A stretch of DNA of 10,466 nt from Rodentolepis nana (GCA_900617975.1 UZAE01014490.1:3535-14000); one strand, 5' to 3'. Shown: positions 1 to 8,499, counted from the stretch's first letter. The notes: generated from the letters alone by a model not told the origin. Translations and numbers: made by a program.

Positions 1-207
1 GGGAGGGGAGATGTGGGATTTGTTCTGGAACCCACTTTAAACGTGAAATTTTAATGTTGACTTCTGTTCGACTGGTGGATTATGATTTAAAACACTTCAC
101 AATTATATCGCAACATTTTAGCCTGATATAACTTTGCTTATTGTTGACTTCTATTATATCAGAAAGTTAATGCTTTCGAACGAAAGTTGCTGTGAACTTA
201 ATTCTTT
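1..207. other. Unassigned AT-rich sequence
   Basis: No gene or repeat is recognised here. A short perfect inverted repeat, CTTTCG-AA-CGAAAG at 173-186, is the only local structure seen, and it is common by chance. Confidence 0.5.
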
Positions 208-450
208 GTGCATGTAGCGGATTGTTAAACTGACTGACTCAGAAATCTCTGTGGCAGATTCTGCTAGATCTAGATAGACTTCAAGAATTAGCTAAGCTAT
301 AGCCCAGTTATAGAGGAAACAGACGTATAGCACAGAACACGTTCATTCAGTTAGTATATTGCGTAAAGTGTACACGCAAGGTACTTAATGATAATCAGCA
401 TGGCGGATTGGCCACTGGTTATACGGGTGCTGCACACAGAGTTGTACGGC
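208..450 (+). repeat. Inward-facing paralogous leader block, copy A
   Basis: This block is related to the reverse complement of about 8690-8951. Shared anchors, read on the sense strand, are CATGTAGCGGATTG at 211-224, a 26-bp exact match at 233-258 (pairing with 8888-8913), and a 36-bp stretch at 284-319 with two mismatches to 8827-8862. A weaker match follows through AGTATATTG and TTAATSATAATC, then ATGGC[GA]GAT and TGGCCA. Sequence outside about 208 no longer aligns with the other copy. Similarity is strongest in the leader and falls off after the start codon. It could be the 5' end of a duplicated gene or a terminal inverted repeat of a large element. I do not recognise the family. The homology is seen directly; its nature is inferred. 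Confidence 0.75.
297..313 (+). other. Conserved leader stem-loop (copy A)
   Basis: CTATAGC-CCA-GTTATAG can fold as a 7-bp stem with a 3-nt loop. The paralogous block on the other strand has CTATAGC-CCA-GCTATAG, a perfect stem, so the single stem difference becomes a G-U wobble in RNA and pairing is kept. It lies about 90 nt upstream of the ATG at 400. One substitution is only weak evidence for a selected RNA structure. Confidence 0.35.
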
Positions 451-516
451 GCACCTCCCAATCCTGGCGTGCGTGCATACGATGACGCGTTCCACATGCC
501 TAATTTTATCCATTGA
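400..516 (+). CDS. Candidate short ORF downstream of leader A (38 aa, unknown)
   Basis: The frame starts at ATG 400 in a good eukaryotic context (cagcATGG) and ends at TGA 514-516. It begins Met-Ala-Asp-Trp-Pro-Leu-Val. The inverted paralogue begins Met-Ala-Asp and, after nine extra codons, continues Asp-Trp-Pro-Leu-Val, with synonymous differences at Ala (GCG/GCA) and Leu (CTG/TTA). That is the only coding support, because downstream of the Val the two copies diverge. It could be a micropeptide, a truncated first exon of a broken gene, or chance. A possible splice donor (ATAG|GTGAGT) sits at about 552, after the stop. I recognise no domain, signal peptide or membrane segment. Confidence 0.2.
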   Translation: MADWPLVIRVLHTELYGAPPNPGVRAYDDAFHMPNFIH

Positions 517-1991
517 AAATGCATTATATTGTATTGACTCTGGTGACCTAATAGGTGAGTTGCATTCGATGTAGTTTTTACTATTATGATTGTTTATTTT
601 GTTTTACTTATTTTACTCATCACCCATTGATTTGGGTGACCTTGACTTCAGGAAGCCAATCAAAAATTTATGGTAATTACATACGTGGAGGTTATTAAAA
701 CTAAATTTTACCCTATTTGCATATGCTTTGTTGCAAATGGGTGTCTTCTCTTGAATGAAGGTTTCGGAATTGTCTGCTTTAATATGATTAAGTAACATAA
801 TGATAGCAAATTTAAAAACAGAGCTGATACTATTTTAATTAACAAATTAAAATTTTTTAACACGCTATCGGCAATCTTCTAAATACGTGCCCATAAATAA
901 GTATAGTGAATATCGTGAAACCCTGTCATAACCATTCTGGTAATGATTTTCCGTGTACACTTTAGAGAGTTAATTATCCTTTTCTACATGGAAAAAGTTT
1001 ATATTACAATTAATGACTCTATCGACAACGCTCACCTACCAATCAAAGGAAGTGAATTCATGGGTGCTGGCACTTTTAGAAGCCGAAGTGCAAATTCAAA
1101 TCTGTCGCGTGTGAATTTTGATAGATCATGATTAAGCAGAAATTTTTATTTCACCTAGTCTATATTCGTAATATTTCTTGTCGAGGATTTTGAACAAATG
1201 TTTAACCGTAAGCTCCATTTCCGTTTGTTTAATTCGGAAATTGAAGCAGTTTTTTGGTAAAATTAACTTCACCGAACAACGGAATGAATAATAACACACA
1301 AAAACGCTGTGCCTGCGTTTCAATTACGTTTAGGATAATAGTTTTATTAACTGCAATATATTAAGCTGTGTGCCGTTGTTAGAGATATACAGTAAATTAA
1401 TTTGTTTGAAAAGTAAATTTTAGTTAAATCATTACAATCTAACATAATTTCTCTTTAAGAGCTCCATTTGAATGGCTAATAGGTGCATAGGACAAAAGTT
1501 TTAAGGATTGAGAAGCCGAACTTTCTCGAATACAAGTGTGACAAGTAGTAATGAATTACATCGGCTGTGTGACTCAACTTACGTAACTCTAAAATGCTCT
1601 TGTCTAAGGGATCTTATCAGAAAAAGTCAGGTCGATTATCATCAAGTTGATATTTAATCTAGCACAAATTTTGGTTATTTGACTTTAATATTATTTGTGA
1701 TAATTACCGCATATCTGACGGAGAATAGAATATATACCTTTCGGTGATCCAAAGGATACGTATTACTCTTAGACGTTTCATCTTCCATAACTGAATGTGA
1801 AAGTTAATTTTTTTGCCCAAAATCCGTCTATTGGTTTATTTACGCCTAAAATTTGATCGTCATATTACCATAATTCGCATTCTACTCAAATATTCCTGCT
1901 AGAATTTAATTAGAAAATTGTTGATGATTTAAAGGCCTATTAGATATTGCATTCATTAAACAAATGGGAAATGAAAAACAGACAATTACAA
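517..1991. other. Unassigned non-coding stretch with chance-length ORFs
   Basis: About 1.5 kb of AT-rich sequence. Open frames of 61-63 codons occur on both strands (minus 613-798, plus 943-1131, minus 1132-1323), and at 613-798 and 1132-1323 fairly open frames overlap on the opposite strand. Their lengths are what this base composition gives by chance, and I recognise no domain. A 9-bp stem with a 4-nt loop occurs at 832-853 (ATTTTAATT...AATTAAAAT). No family R or leader-block copies are visible. Confidence 0.5.
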
Positions 1992-2320
1992 AGTTGTTTA
2001 TATCAAATGGCAGGCATTTTGATAGTTATCATAAGCCCTTTAGTTGACTTCAGGCTTCACAGAGGGGAAGGAACATCAAAGTGAAAAAAGTCGAGAGGGG
2101 GAGGGGGGGGAACAGAAGAGTATTTCAAAGATGTAAAAGAGACAGACACAAAGGTAGAGAAAAAGGTAAGGTGAGTACTGTGACAGTGGTTGAATATGAC
2201 ATACAGTGGGGTGATGGTAGTTTGAAGTCAGAAGTCAACTACCGATTGATAGACTTTTTACCATATGAGTATACGTTGCCCCGTGTGCACCACGTGGAGG
2301 TAAGTCTATCGCACACCCCC
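1992..2320 (+). repeat. Dispersed repeat family R, copy 1 (full length)
   Basis: This is one of three full copies of a repeat of about 325 bp; the others are at 3668-4000 (+) and 10027-10348 (-). It opens with TATCAAATGGCAGGC, where TATCAAA (2001-2007) can pair with TTTGATA (2018-2024). A GATAGTTATCATAAGCCC segment, a purine-rich middle with AGAGACAGACA and G runs, and a conserved TAGACTTTTT...TATAC...TTGCCC block follow. It ends in a 25-bp core at 2285-2309 that is identical in all copies, then a C-rich tail. An 81-codon frame at 2081-2326 crosses it, but the equivalent frame in copy 3 has several stops and a frameshift, so the frame is not conserved. No tRNA-type A/B box, poly(A) tail or target-site duplication was recognised, so the class is unknown. 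Confidence 0.9.
2285..2309 (+). promoter_or_regulatory. Invariant core of repeat R: E-box plus splice-donor consensus
   Basis: Twenty-five bases are identical in all three full copies. They contain GTGCAC, the palindrome CCACGTGG (a CACGTG E-box) and GGAG|GTAAGT, which matches the U1-complementary 5' splice-site consensus. The sequence is seen directly. Use as a transcription-factor site or splice donor is inference. Confidence 0.4.
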
Positions 2321-3667
2321 ATATAAATAACTATTAGGGATGTATATCAGTCGTGTCCTAATCGTTGGGGTGCCACTGTCAGGTTGTCTGGTGAGGATAT
2401 ATTTTGGGTTGTGTGCTTTTGATCCTTTAAGAATGATAACCACGTAATGACTTTGGTCATTGATTGGTCGAAAGGTCTCTAAACTTGTGACCTCAGTTAC
2501 TCCTATGCAAGATGTGCTTCTCTGCTTTCGCCATGCTAAAGTTGTGTCCCCCCCCCCTCCCCACAGGCATTTCCCATATTGGCCATTTGGCTATTTAACA
2601 ACTTTAGTAATTAGATTTAAGACTTGAAAACTCAGCTGAAATTTAAATTATCTCAAAAATTAAATGGCATTGTTAAGATAATTTTCGCAGTGAATTTTGT
2701 CCCCGTTTCATTGGAGCTTATGTCACATTTCTTTAAGTTTTTTTATGAATTACTCAATTATTTTTGCAACAGCTGCAGGAAAATCGATAAAAAAATACCA
2801 ATCATATTTTATTATTGAAAAACGATTTATTAAATCAGAGTAATAACAAGTCACTAGTGACACTATGTTGAATGGTGACTGTAAGGTAAGGATAGTGTTG
2901 AAAAATGCACAATTACATAACGTTTAATCGAAAATCCACATTGTTTGTTGGAAGATCAATCTGTGATTATTAATAAATTACGATACTAGACTCTGCCGCT
3001 CCAAGCAGCTTCTTTTTCTCAATGTAGGAAAGGAAATTAAATTTATAAAACCAATTTGAATGGTAAACTCAGATTAAATCCTAATAGACATGCAACACAT
3101 TATCGATTTATGACTTGCCACATAAAGTAGAAACATGATTTATCGTACCATGTCAGTTAAATATAATTTCACACTACTTGTCCACTTTTTTTTCTGAAAT
3201 AAAGAATACAATTGCCTTTGCCAATGATTTGATCCGAATATATCTCAATTTGAATATCTAAGTTAAAATTTATGTGCATGCTGGCATTGATCGACTGTTG
3301 CCCCACAGACACAATGTCAACTTAATTAACAATTAGTCACAATATTTGACCAATGCAATTTGTGTCATATCAAGCGCTTCCCTCATTTATACTACTAGAG
3401 CTTATTAATTGTTGTTTGGGAATAAAAAATTTTGAATCGTAACTGCGTTTCTTCTTCCTCCCTCTTATTATTCAAACCTAATTGGTGCGATGTGGATTCA
3501 ATCTAATGCTACCAAGGACAAATCTTGCAAATTGCCTTATGCTGATATCCATAATATAAACCGATACCAAGTTTATAGAGAGATAACACCAGAAACGCAT
3601 TTTGAGCTTTTTTAATTTAAATGAGCTGAAATATTGAGAGAATTGGCTTTCTTTACATAAAGAAATA
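2321..3667. other. Unassigned AT-rich stretch with a C-tract
   Basis: No gene is recognised. A C10-T-C4 run lies at 2548-2562. The 40 bp just after R copy 1 show weak similarity to the sequence just after copy 2 (GTATATCAGTCGTGTC against TTATATCGCACGTGTC), so the repeat may once have been longer. A 64-codon + frame at 2624-2818 is Lys/Phe/Asn-rich, as expected of translated AT-rich DNA. Confidence 0.5.
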
Positions 3668-4000
3668 TTTGTTTATTAATTTCAAAAGGCAGGCGTTTTG
3701 ATAGTTGTCAGTAGCCCTTCAGCTGACTTCAGGCGTCACAGAGAGGAGGAGGAACACCAAAGTGACAAAAAATCGAGAGGGGGGACAGAATAATGATTCA
3801 CAGATATAAAAGAGACAGACAGACACAAAGGCAGAGAAAAGGTAAGATGAGTACTGCTGAAGGGGTCGAATGTGACAAACAATCGGGTTATAGGAGTTTG
3901 AAGTTAGAAGTCATCTGCCGAATAATAGACTTTTTTGCGTATAAGTATACATTGCCCAAGGTGCACCACGTGGAGGTAAGTCTATTGCGCACCCCACCTA
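3668..4000 (+). repeat. Dispersed repeat family R, copy 2 (full length)
   Basis: Same order of blocks as copy 1: GGCAGGCGTTTTGATAGTTGTCAGTAGCCC, then GCTGACTTCAGGC, a G-rich purine tract, (AGAC)3-like AGACAGACAGACA, AGAAAAGGTAAGATGAGTACT, AATAGACTTTTTT, TATACATTGCCC and the 25-bp core at 3961-3985. The purine middle shows small indels relative to copy 1. A frame of 93 codons (3793-4074) crosses it and resembles the frame in copy 1 only because the DNA is homologous: most differences are amino-acid-changing and the alignment passes through two compensating indels. Whatever inserted here is old enough to have diverged noticeably outside the core. Confidence 0.9.
3961..3985 (+). promoter_or_regulatory. 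Invariant core of repeat R (copy 2)
   Basis: The same 25 bases as at 2285-2309, with the CCACGTGG palindrome and AG|GTAAGT. Flanking bases differ from copy 1 (AAG before it; TGCGC after it against CGCAC in copy 1), which makes the identity of the core stand out. Confidence 0.4.
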
Positions 4001-4836
4001 AAGAAACGTTATATCGCACGTGTCAACCTCTTTTGGCCATACACACAGCACTGAAGGGGTTACTTCACAAATAAGCCAAAAATCCCTTAGTGTGAAGTCC
4101 ATCCCGAAATTAGCAAAGCCACCTCATCAATATCGAGGAAACAGATAGCAAAAGTTAAAGTACAAACAGGGTTACGCTACGCTGTAGCAACTATTGATTG
4201 CTGATTGGCTGAGAGGACTCTGGGTACTCACGACGCACCCCCCCCCCACATCCCAACTCCCCTCTCTACTCAATCAATATCACTGCCACACCTCCCAAAT
4301 TGCTTGAGTACCCATGAGATTCCTCTGATTCACTTTTAATTAATGCGTTGGTTTAAGCTAATTAAACTCTAACAGCTCAACTATTATTGAACTTTTTAAA
4401 AATCTAATCTTACCTTCTTTTCTCTGTCTTTATTTTGCAAAAAATGCATATAAATTGTGTTTGAATTACTTGGATTGTGCGGTTATTCCTTCCTTGGTCG
4501 GCATTATCTGTTACTACCATCGTTTTTTGGGCAGTTTTTACAAGACAGAAGCTTTCCTAACTCTCTCTTCTTCTTGTGGTGGTCTGATTCGTGTTGTTAA
4601 ATAAGACGATATTATTCTGTTTAAGTCAATTTCATCTAAACAAGGAAGTTGATACAAAACGTGACTTGACCAAATTGACCAAACAATCATTCTTCCAGTT
4701 GCTCGCTTTCATGTAAATATCTCAATCTCAAGACTACTCAATATGTATGCAGCAAGTTACTTGATTGTATCTTAGGGGATCGTGCAAGAGTCCTCTTATC
4801 AGTTGAACCAATGGATTAGTGATCGGGTAAGAAGTT
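4001..4836. other. Unassigned stretch with C-tract and inverted repeat
   Basis: No gene is recognised. The first 40 bp weakly resemble the sequence after R copy 1. A C10 run is at 4238-4247, and like the one after copy 1 it lies about 230-240 bp past the repeat and is preceded by a TGATTGG motif. The remainder is AT-rich with no open frame of note. Confidence 0.45.
4213..4325. repeat. Inverted repeat around a C-rich loop
   Basis: The perfect arms TGGGTACTCA (4221-4230) and TGAGTACCCA (4305-4314) are extended imperfectly by GAGGACTC on the left and TGAGATTCCTC on the right. The 74-nt loop is C-rich and holds the C10 run. It could be a small foldback element or a chance palindrome; no target-site duplication was identified. 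Confidence 0.4.
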
Positions 4837-5139
4837 ATGGCGTCCATACTCAGAGGTACACAAAGGCAAATTGTATTGATTAAGTCTCGCCTATACAGGA
4901 ACCCGCAGAATTTGTGCTACTCACCAAGATGGTTGCATGGAGCTTCGCATCTACTGAAGGTAGAAACTGAAACTTCTTTAGTAATTGCGTTTGGAAGGTA
5001 TTATCTTGTCTCCATTCTTTTGTATTTACCTTTTTGGGGTTCTGTGGTGCACCCATGGTGTAGCGATTATTGCCTATTGCCAGGAGTATCTGAATTGGTT
5101 CACTGGAAGTCAATCACTTATTGGAATCACCGAACATAG
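4837..5139 (+). CDS. Longest well-started ORF apart from the repeats (100 aa), probably spurious
   Basis: The frame begins at ATG 4837 in a GTTATGGC context and ends at a TAG at about 5137. The product would contain a hydrophobic stretch (Leu-Val-Ser-Ile-Leu-Leu-Tyr-Leu-Pro-Phe-Trp) in its second half, but I recognise no domain. The opposite strand (4880-5113) and the other + frame are also fairly open: one runs about 34 codons upstream of 4890, and another has a motif reading Glu-Phe-Val-Leu-Leu-Thr-Lys-Met-Val-Ala-Trp. One such run per few kilobases is expected by chance at this composition. It may be a decayed coding fragment, but nothing in the sequence shows which frame would have been real. 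Confidence 0.12.
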   Translation: MASILRGTQRQIVLIKSRLYRNPQNLCYSPRWLHGASHLLKVETETSLVIAFGRYYLVSILLYLPFWGSVVHPWCSDYCLLPGVSELVHWKSITYWNHRT

Positions 5140-5168
5140 TGAGTAATAGCAAACAGAGGAAGATTGGT

Positions 5169-5194
5169 GGGTGGGTGGGGGGGGGGGGGGGGGG
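5169..5194 (+). repeat. G-tract with G-quadruplex potential
   Basis: GGG-T-GGG-T followed by an 18-base G run (5177-5194). It meets the simple four-tract rule for an intramolecular G-quadruplex on the + strand. It is also a likely polymorphic or error-prone homopolymer, so its exact length is uncertain. Confidence 0.7.
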
Positions 5195-5195
5195 A

Positions 5196-5881
5196 GGGAT
5201 TGCCAAAATGAGAGTTCTAACAACCAATGACGCTGCAGGGTGTTGATGTAAAAGTCAGTTTACCGACATGTCATCATACGTAAATCTTGTTTTAGAACTA
5301 TGAGTTATATTCAGACCCCTACTGCTAAAAATTCGTAGAATGATAGAAGATCCATAAAATAACCCTCACCCGCTCACCTAACCTGTTCGCCTTTCATCTC
5401 TGCAACTCAGCCGCTTCGCTACTTCTCTAGCAGCAGAGTTTGAGCGCAAGTTGGAGCGTGAGCACGAGAGAGGGTGGGAGGGGGCGGGGGGGGGGACGGT
5501 TGGGCGGTAGATAATATCGTTGAGTTTCGATCAAAGCCTCTCCCCCACCCCCAAGCAGTCCATGCAATCGAGCCTTGCCAAATTCCATAGTCATCAAATT
5601 TTTATACTCCATCGATTTCATTTCTTATACCAATTATTCAATTGTTAGGAAAGTTTTCTTAAACAATAAAGTTGACAGCATTATTCAATTATTTAATAAT
5701 TAAGTCTGTATGATCGACTCTTATTTGAATTTTTTTCTCGAAAAGTAAAAATATATTGAAATGTATTTGCTGAAAGTCTGCCATACTCATTTACAAACTA
5801 ATAGCTCAGTAAATCTTGAAATGAAATTTCTCCCACCAGCCAATGTTTTAATTTTGTTCCATAATGTTTATGTATATGAAA
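5196..5881. other. Unassigned stretch
   Basis: Nothing is recognised apart from the G-rich tract at 5472-5495. Minus-strand frame 5427-5621 is Pro-rich because it reads through G-runs and is not a credible gene. Plus-strand frame 5761-5967 ends inside the truncated R copy and is not credible either. Confidence 0.5.
5472..5495 (+). repeat. Second G-quadruplex-prone tract
   Basis: GGG-T-GGG-A-GGGGG-C-G10 satisfies the four-tract quadruplex rule with single-base loops. About 40 bp downstream a C-rich segment (5540-5552) could instead pair with it as a hairpin. Confidence 0.65.
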
Positions 5882-5965
5882 TTTGTTTATTTCCAATGGC
5901 AGGCGTTTCAATAGTTATCATTAGCCTTTTAGCTTTTCAGAATGGCTTATACAGAAGGGATAAGT
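5882..5965 (+). repeat. Dispersed repeat family R, copy 4 (5' fragment)
   Basis: TTTGTTTATTTCCAATGGCA followed by GGCGTTTCAATAGTTATCATTAGCC matches the first 50 bp of the other copies. The weaker TTCAGAATGGCTTATACAGAAGGGATAAG then parallels TTCAGGCTTCACAGAGGGGAAGGA with a small insertion. Similarity stops at about 5965, so the purine-rich middle and the 25-bp core are missing. This copy is truncated at the 3' side, unlike the 5' truncation typical of LINE-dependent retroposons if the orientation used here is the sense one. Confidence 0.75.
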
Positions 5966-6025
5966 AGACTTGATCCATGAAATTCGAAATGTTGATGCTT
6001 TTCAAATGTTTTTTTTGAAATTTAA

Positions 6026-6544
6026 TTTCAACACTGCAGATGGCGTTCTGATATACCGTGTCTCGAGCACTCTTTCCTTTTAGTAAGGCTTAAACACAGC
6101 GAAACTTGGCACTGCAAGTCGTCAATGTTCACTGTACCTGAGGAGAGAAGATTCCGTCTAGAGTGCGAGAGCATTTCCTATGGTGAACAGGCAACGATCA
6201 TTCGGTAATGTAGCAGTGGTGAGTACCATTCTTTCCCCCACTAAAAGGAAATTGAAAATAACCAAATTAGGGTCTGTGGGTTCATGGCAAAATGTGCTGT
6301 TCATGTTCAAGAAGAGGCCAATCTTCAAGTCTCTGATAATGAGGCAGAGGAGTTGACTCCGAATACGAGCCCTTTCAGATTTCGGAAATATACGAGTTAA
6401 TTAGTAAACTGTTGGATTCGGAAAATACAATTAGATGAGCTAGCGATCCCAACCAAAAATGTCAGCTACTTGTCTTCAAAGTTTGGCTCAAATCTGAAAG
6501 AGTTGTTTGAAAAAAAAGGAAAACAGATCAATCCATCGATATGA
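6026..6544 (+). pseudogene. Quasi-open frame with a possible 66-nt intron; coding relic or chance
   Basis: One + frame runs from 6026 to TGA 6542-6544 with three internal stops (TAA at 6206, 6242 and 6398). The first two fall inside a possible intron, 6205-6270, which starts GTAATG, ends AAATTAG, is 66 nt long and preserves the frame. Candidate starts are ATG 6125 (Met-Phe-Thr-Val-Pro-Glu-Glu-Arg-Arg) and ATG 6284 (Met-Ala-Lys-Cys-Ala-Val-His-Val-Gln-Glu-Glu). The region after 6284 is acidic; the segment after 6401 is Lys/Leu/Ser-rich (for example Lys-Glu-Leu-Phe-Glu-Lys-Lys-Gly-Lys). No domain is recognised. About ten stops would be expected by chance in 172 codons and three are seen, which is suggestive only, given how many frames were inspected. 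Confidence 0.2.
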
Positions 6545-7260
6545 ACAATCTAAATGCCTGACCGAAATCTCCTCATTCAGGCACCATACTTTATATTACT
6601 TAACATTTTTTAAGTGCATTTAACTCTCCTTTCATATAGCTTCTTCTATAATGCATAATATTGATCGAATGGGCTAAATAAATTTCAAATTTCAATAACT
6701 AACTTATATTCACATTTAATTAAAGCAGCCTACGGATTGGCGAATTTCCGTGCTTTGTACGCTATTTTTGCAAGTTTTATAAAAAGTTGGTTCAATTTAG
6801 CCTTTGTTCTATGACATGTTTATGAAATAATGCACTATATATATACATATATATATATACCTAGATGAAATAATCATTGTAGTTTGATCTAAGCAGGAAC
6901 TTTATGAATGTGCTTTTTAAGTCTTTCAGCGTATTCAGGAGTGTGATTTTGACCCCTGAGATTTAAAATTAATTTATTTAATCCTCCATTTAGTATCTAG
7001 GACGTAGTTGTGATGAAAACAGATGTCGCTGGATCATATATTTCATTAGTGAATTTCTGCTAGTAATGCATAATGTTCAGGCAGCTTTTAATCAATTCCT
7101 AGGAGGAAAGAGTAAATTGATTTGCACTTCCAAATGTGAGAAATCCTTCGCAAAGTAAGTGAAAACACTCATTTCCTGTTATATTGTGTTCTCATCACAG
7201 CCCTAACCTTTCAATCATGAAAGCTGACAGTGCAACGAACTCTCATGCCATCAGTTTTAA
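6545..7260. other. Unassigned AT-rich stretch
   Basis: No gene is recognised. It contains a (TA)n tract at 6835-6860 and short palindromes only. Frames on both strands are broken often. Confidence 0.5.
6835..6860. repeat. (TA)n simple repeat
   Basis: Alternating TATATATATACATATATATATATA, interrupted once by C. A shorter TA run occurs at about 7684-7696. Confidence 0.85.
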
Positions 7261-7267
7261 CTTTTAA

Positions 7268-7510
7268 CGTTCCAAAAATACTTCCATAGGTGGCATCTCG
7301 TCCTACTATGGAAGCATAATTCTTGATTATATAGAAAACAACCAAAATCAAACAAATTGGATGAATTCCTCATTTCTCCCAGGCGGGAAAACTGTCATTA
7401 TAGATCTGCCTTGTAGTGAAATTCTTTTGGTTGGTGTTCTACCCAACCTTCCAATAACCTTGAGTAGCACAGAAATTGCCACAGCTGAAGACTCAGTGCT
7501 GAAGATATGA
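7268..7510 (+). other. Stop-free 80-codon frame without an early ATG
   Basis: This + frame is open for 80 codons, from just after TAA 7265 to TGA 7508-7510. Its only ATG is internal, after a Thr-Asn-Trp, so it would have to be an exon. A possible acceptor (CTTCCATAG) lies at 7281-7289. The - strand frame 7503-7351 over the same bases is also open for 51 codons, with its third codon positions aligned to those of the + frame; such pairing often arises as a shadow, so neither direction can be chosen. A 9-bp inverted repeat (CTTCCATAG at 7281-7289, CTATGGAAG at 7306-7314) sits at the start. No domain is recognised. Confidence 0.15.
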
Positions 7511-8446
7511 GATATGTAGGTTCACAAAGGATGACCAATCCCCTTCAACTTTATAAATGGGGTAATAAACTTTTATGGTGATTCCCGATCCTTTCGTCAT
7601 TGCTTCCAAACCAGCATAAAATCCAATTCCAGCTTAAAAAAGTAGACAAGTATACCGATAAAGCTGTCTTAAGGTGTCCCATATGTATATATATATTTGC
7701 AAAGAACTAAGCTTCTACCACACTGGTAATTTATTCCCTGACCTAAAATTACTGGCCCATGGTTTCACCCAGACTTGAACTTTGATGGGCTTGTCAATGG
7801 ACTGTCATATCGTGGTGTAATAGATTAGCATTTCAATGGCCCGAAGTTATTTCCCTAAAATTTATCCCCACTACTGAGCGTATCAGCGGTCTCCACTACG
7901 TACCATCAACTCATGGACTATCATCGACCATTACAAACGAAACAAACAACACCCAACCACCTTCGACCTTCTTTCAAGGCTCTTAGCAGGTGTTAAAATA
8001 ATATCCACGTATATACTCCACCATATCATCCTCAATCAAGTGATCAGTTATTTCAGGGGTCAAATGGGAGCTAACGACACAAAGGTCTTGATCCATTTCT
8101 ATCAATATACCGAATAAAGCTCGATCCAACACTAAATGCCTCCATTTACGTCGAAATTCTTATGAGACGAAAATCCACAATGTCCTACCTGGAAAGGAAT
8201 CACCATTGATTGGTTCATCTGGCAAACAGGATAGTAGCTTACACCGTTGACGACCCGCCGAATAGACGGTGAATAGAATGTCTTACCCTCGCCCAGATGA
8301 GCGGCAAAACATAGAAACTAGAAATGGGTCATTTGAATATCAGATTGTAATTTTTTGATCTCTCGCAGATTTGAAATATTACAAATCCAGAAATTCAATT
8401 CATAAGTCAATTAAATCTCTGTCTGGAAGGATCTAGCAAATCTCAT
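7490..8446 (-). pseudogene. Chain of interrupted minus-strand frames; possible decayed coding region
   Basis: Reading leftward, several fairly open frames follow one another with frameshifts. The first is 8446-8132 (stops at 8413-8411 and 8320-8318). A second, 8282-7983, has one stop at 8162-8160 and an ATG at 8096 followed by Asp-Gln-Asp-Leu-Cys-Val-Val. Then come a 22-codon frame at 7989-7921 (Leu-Leu-Arg-Ala-Leu-Lys-Glu-Gly-Arg-Arg-Trp) and a long frame from about 7840 to 7490 with three internal stops. The pieces have a balanced amino-acid composition with Asp/Glu/Trp/Tyr rather than the Lys/Asn/Phe/Ile bias of translated AT-rich DNA. That is a subjective argument, and I recognise no family. 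The chain lies downstream of and collinear with the leader/ATG of block B, so it could be the ruined body of that gene. Confidence 0.2.
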
Positions 8447-8499
8447 AAAAGATTCAAAGCTGATCTAATTTTCAAGAGGTGATGGGTGAAATGGAGTAT

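Noticed and set aside
57..160. Repeated TTGACTTCT motif (57-66 and 143-151) resembling the GACTTC in repeat R.
   Set aside because: Only 8-9 bases match and no flanking similarity follows.
613..1323. Three ORFs of 61-63 codons on alternating strands.
   Set aside because: Length is at chance level, overlapping frames on the other strand are similarly open for two of them, and there is no recognisable motif or repeat of these frames elsewhere in the window.
2624..2818. 64-codon plus-strand ORF, Phe/Lys/Asn-rich.
   Set aside because: Composition is that of translated AT-rich DNA, with no support.
2081..4074. Two ORFs (2081-2326 and 3793-4074) with similar predicted proteins, as if a duplicated gene.
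   Set aside because: Both lie in repeat R. Their similarity follows from DNA homology, changes are mostly amino-acid-altering, the alignment passes through compensating indels, and the third copy has several stops and a frameshift in that frame.
5427..5621. 64-codon minus-strand Pro-rich ORF.
   Set aside because: It is the translation of G-runs and flanking simple sequence, with no other support.
5761..5967. 68-codon plus-strand ORF.
   Set aside because: Its second half is the truncated R copy 4 and its first half is AT-rich filler.
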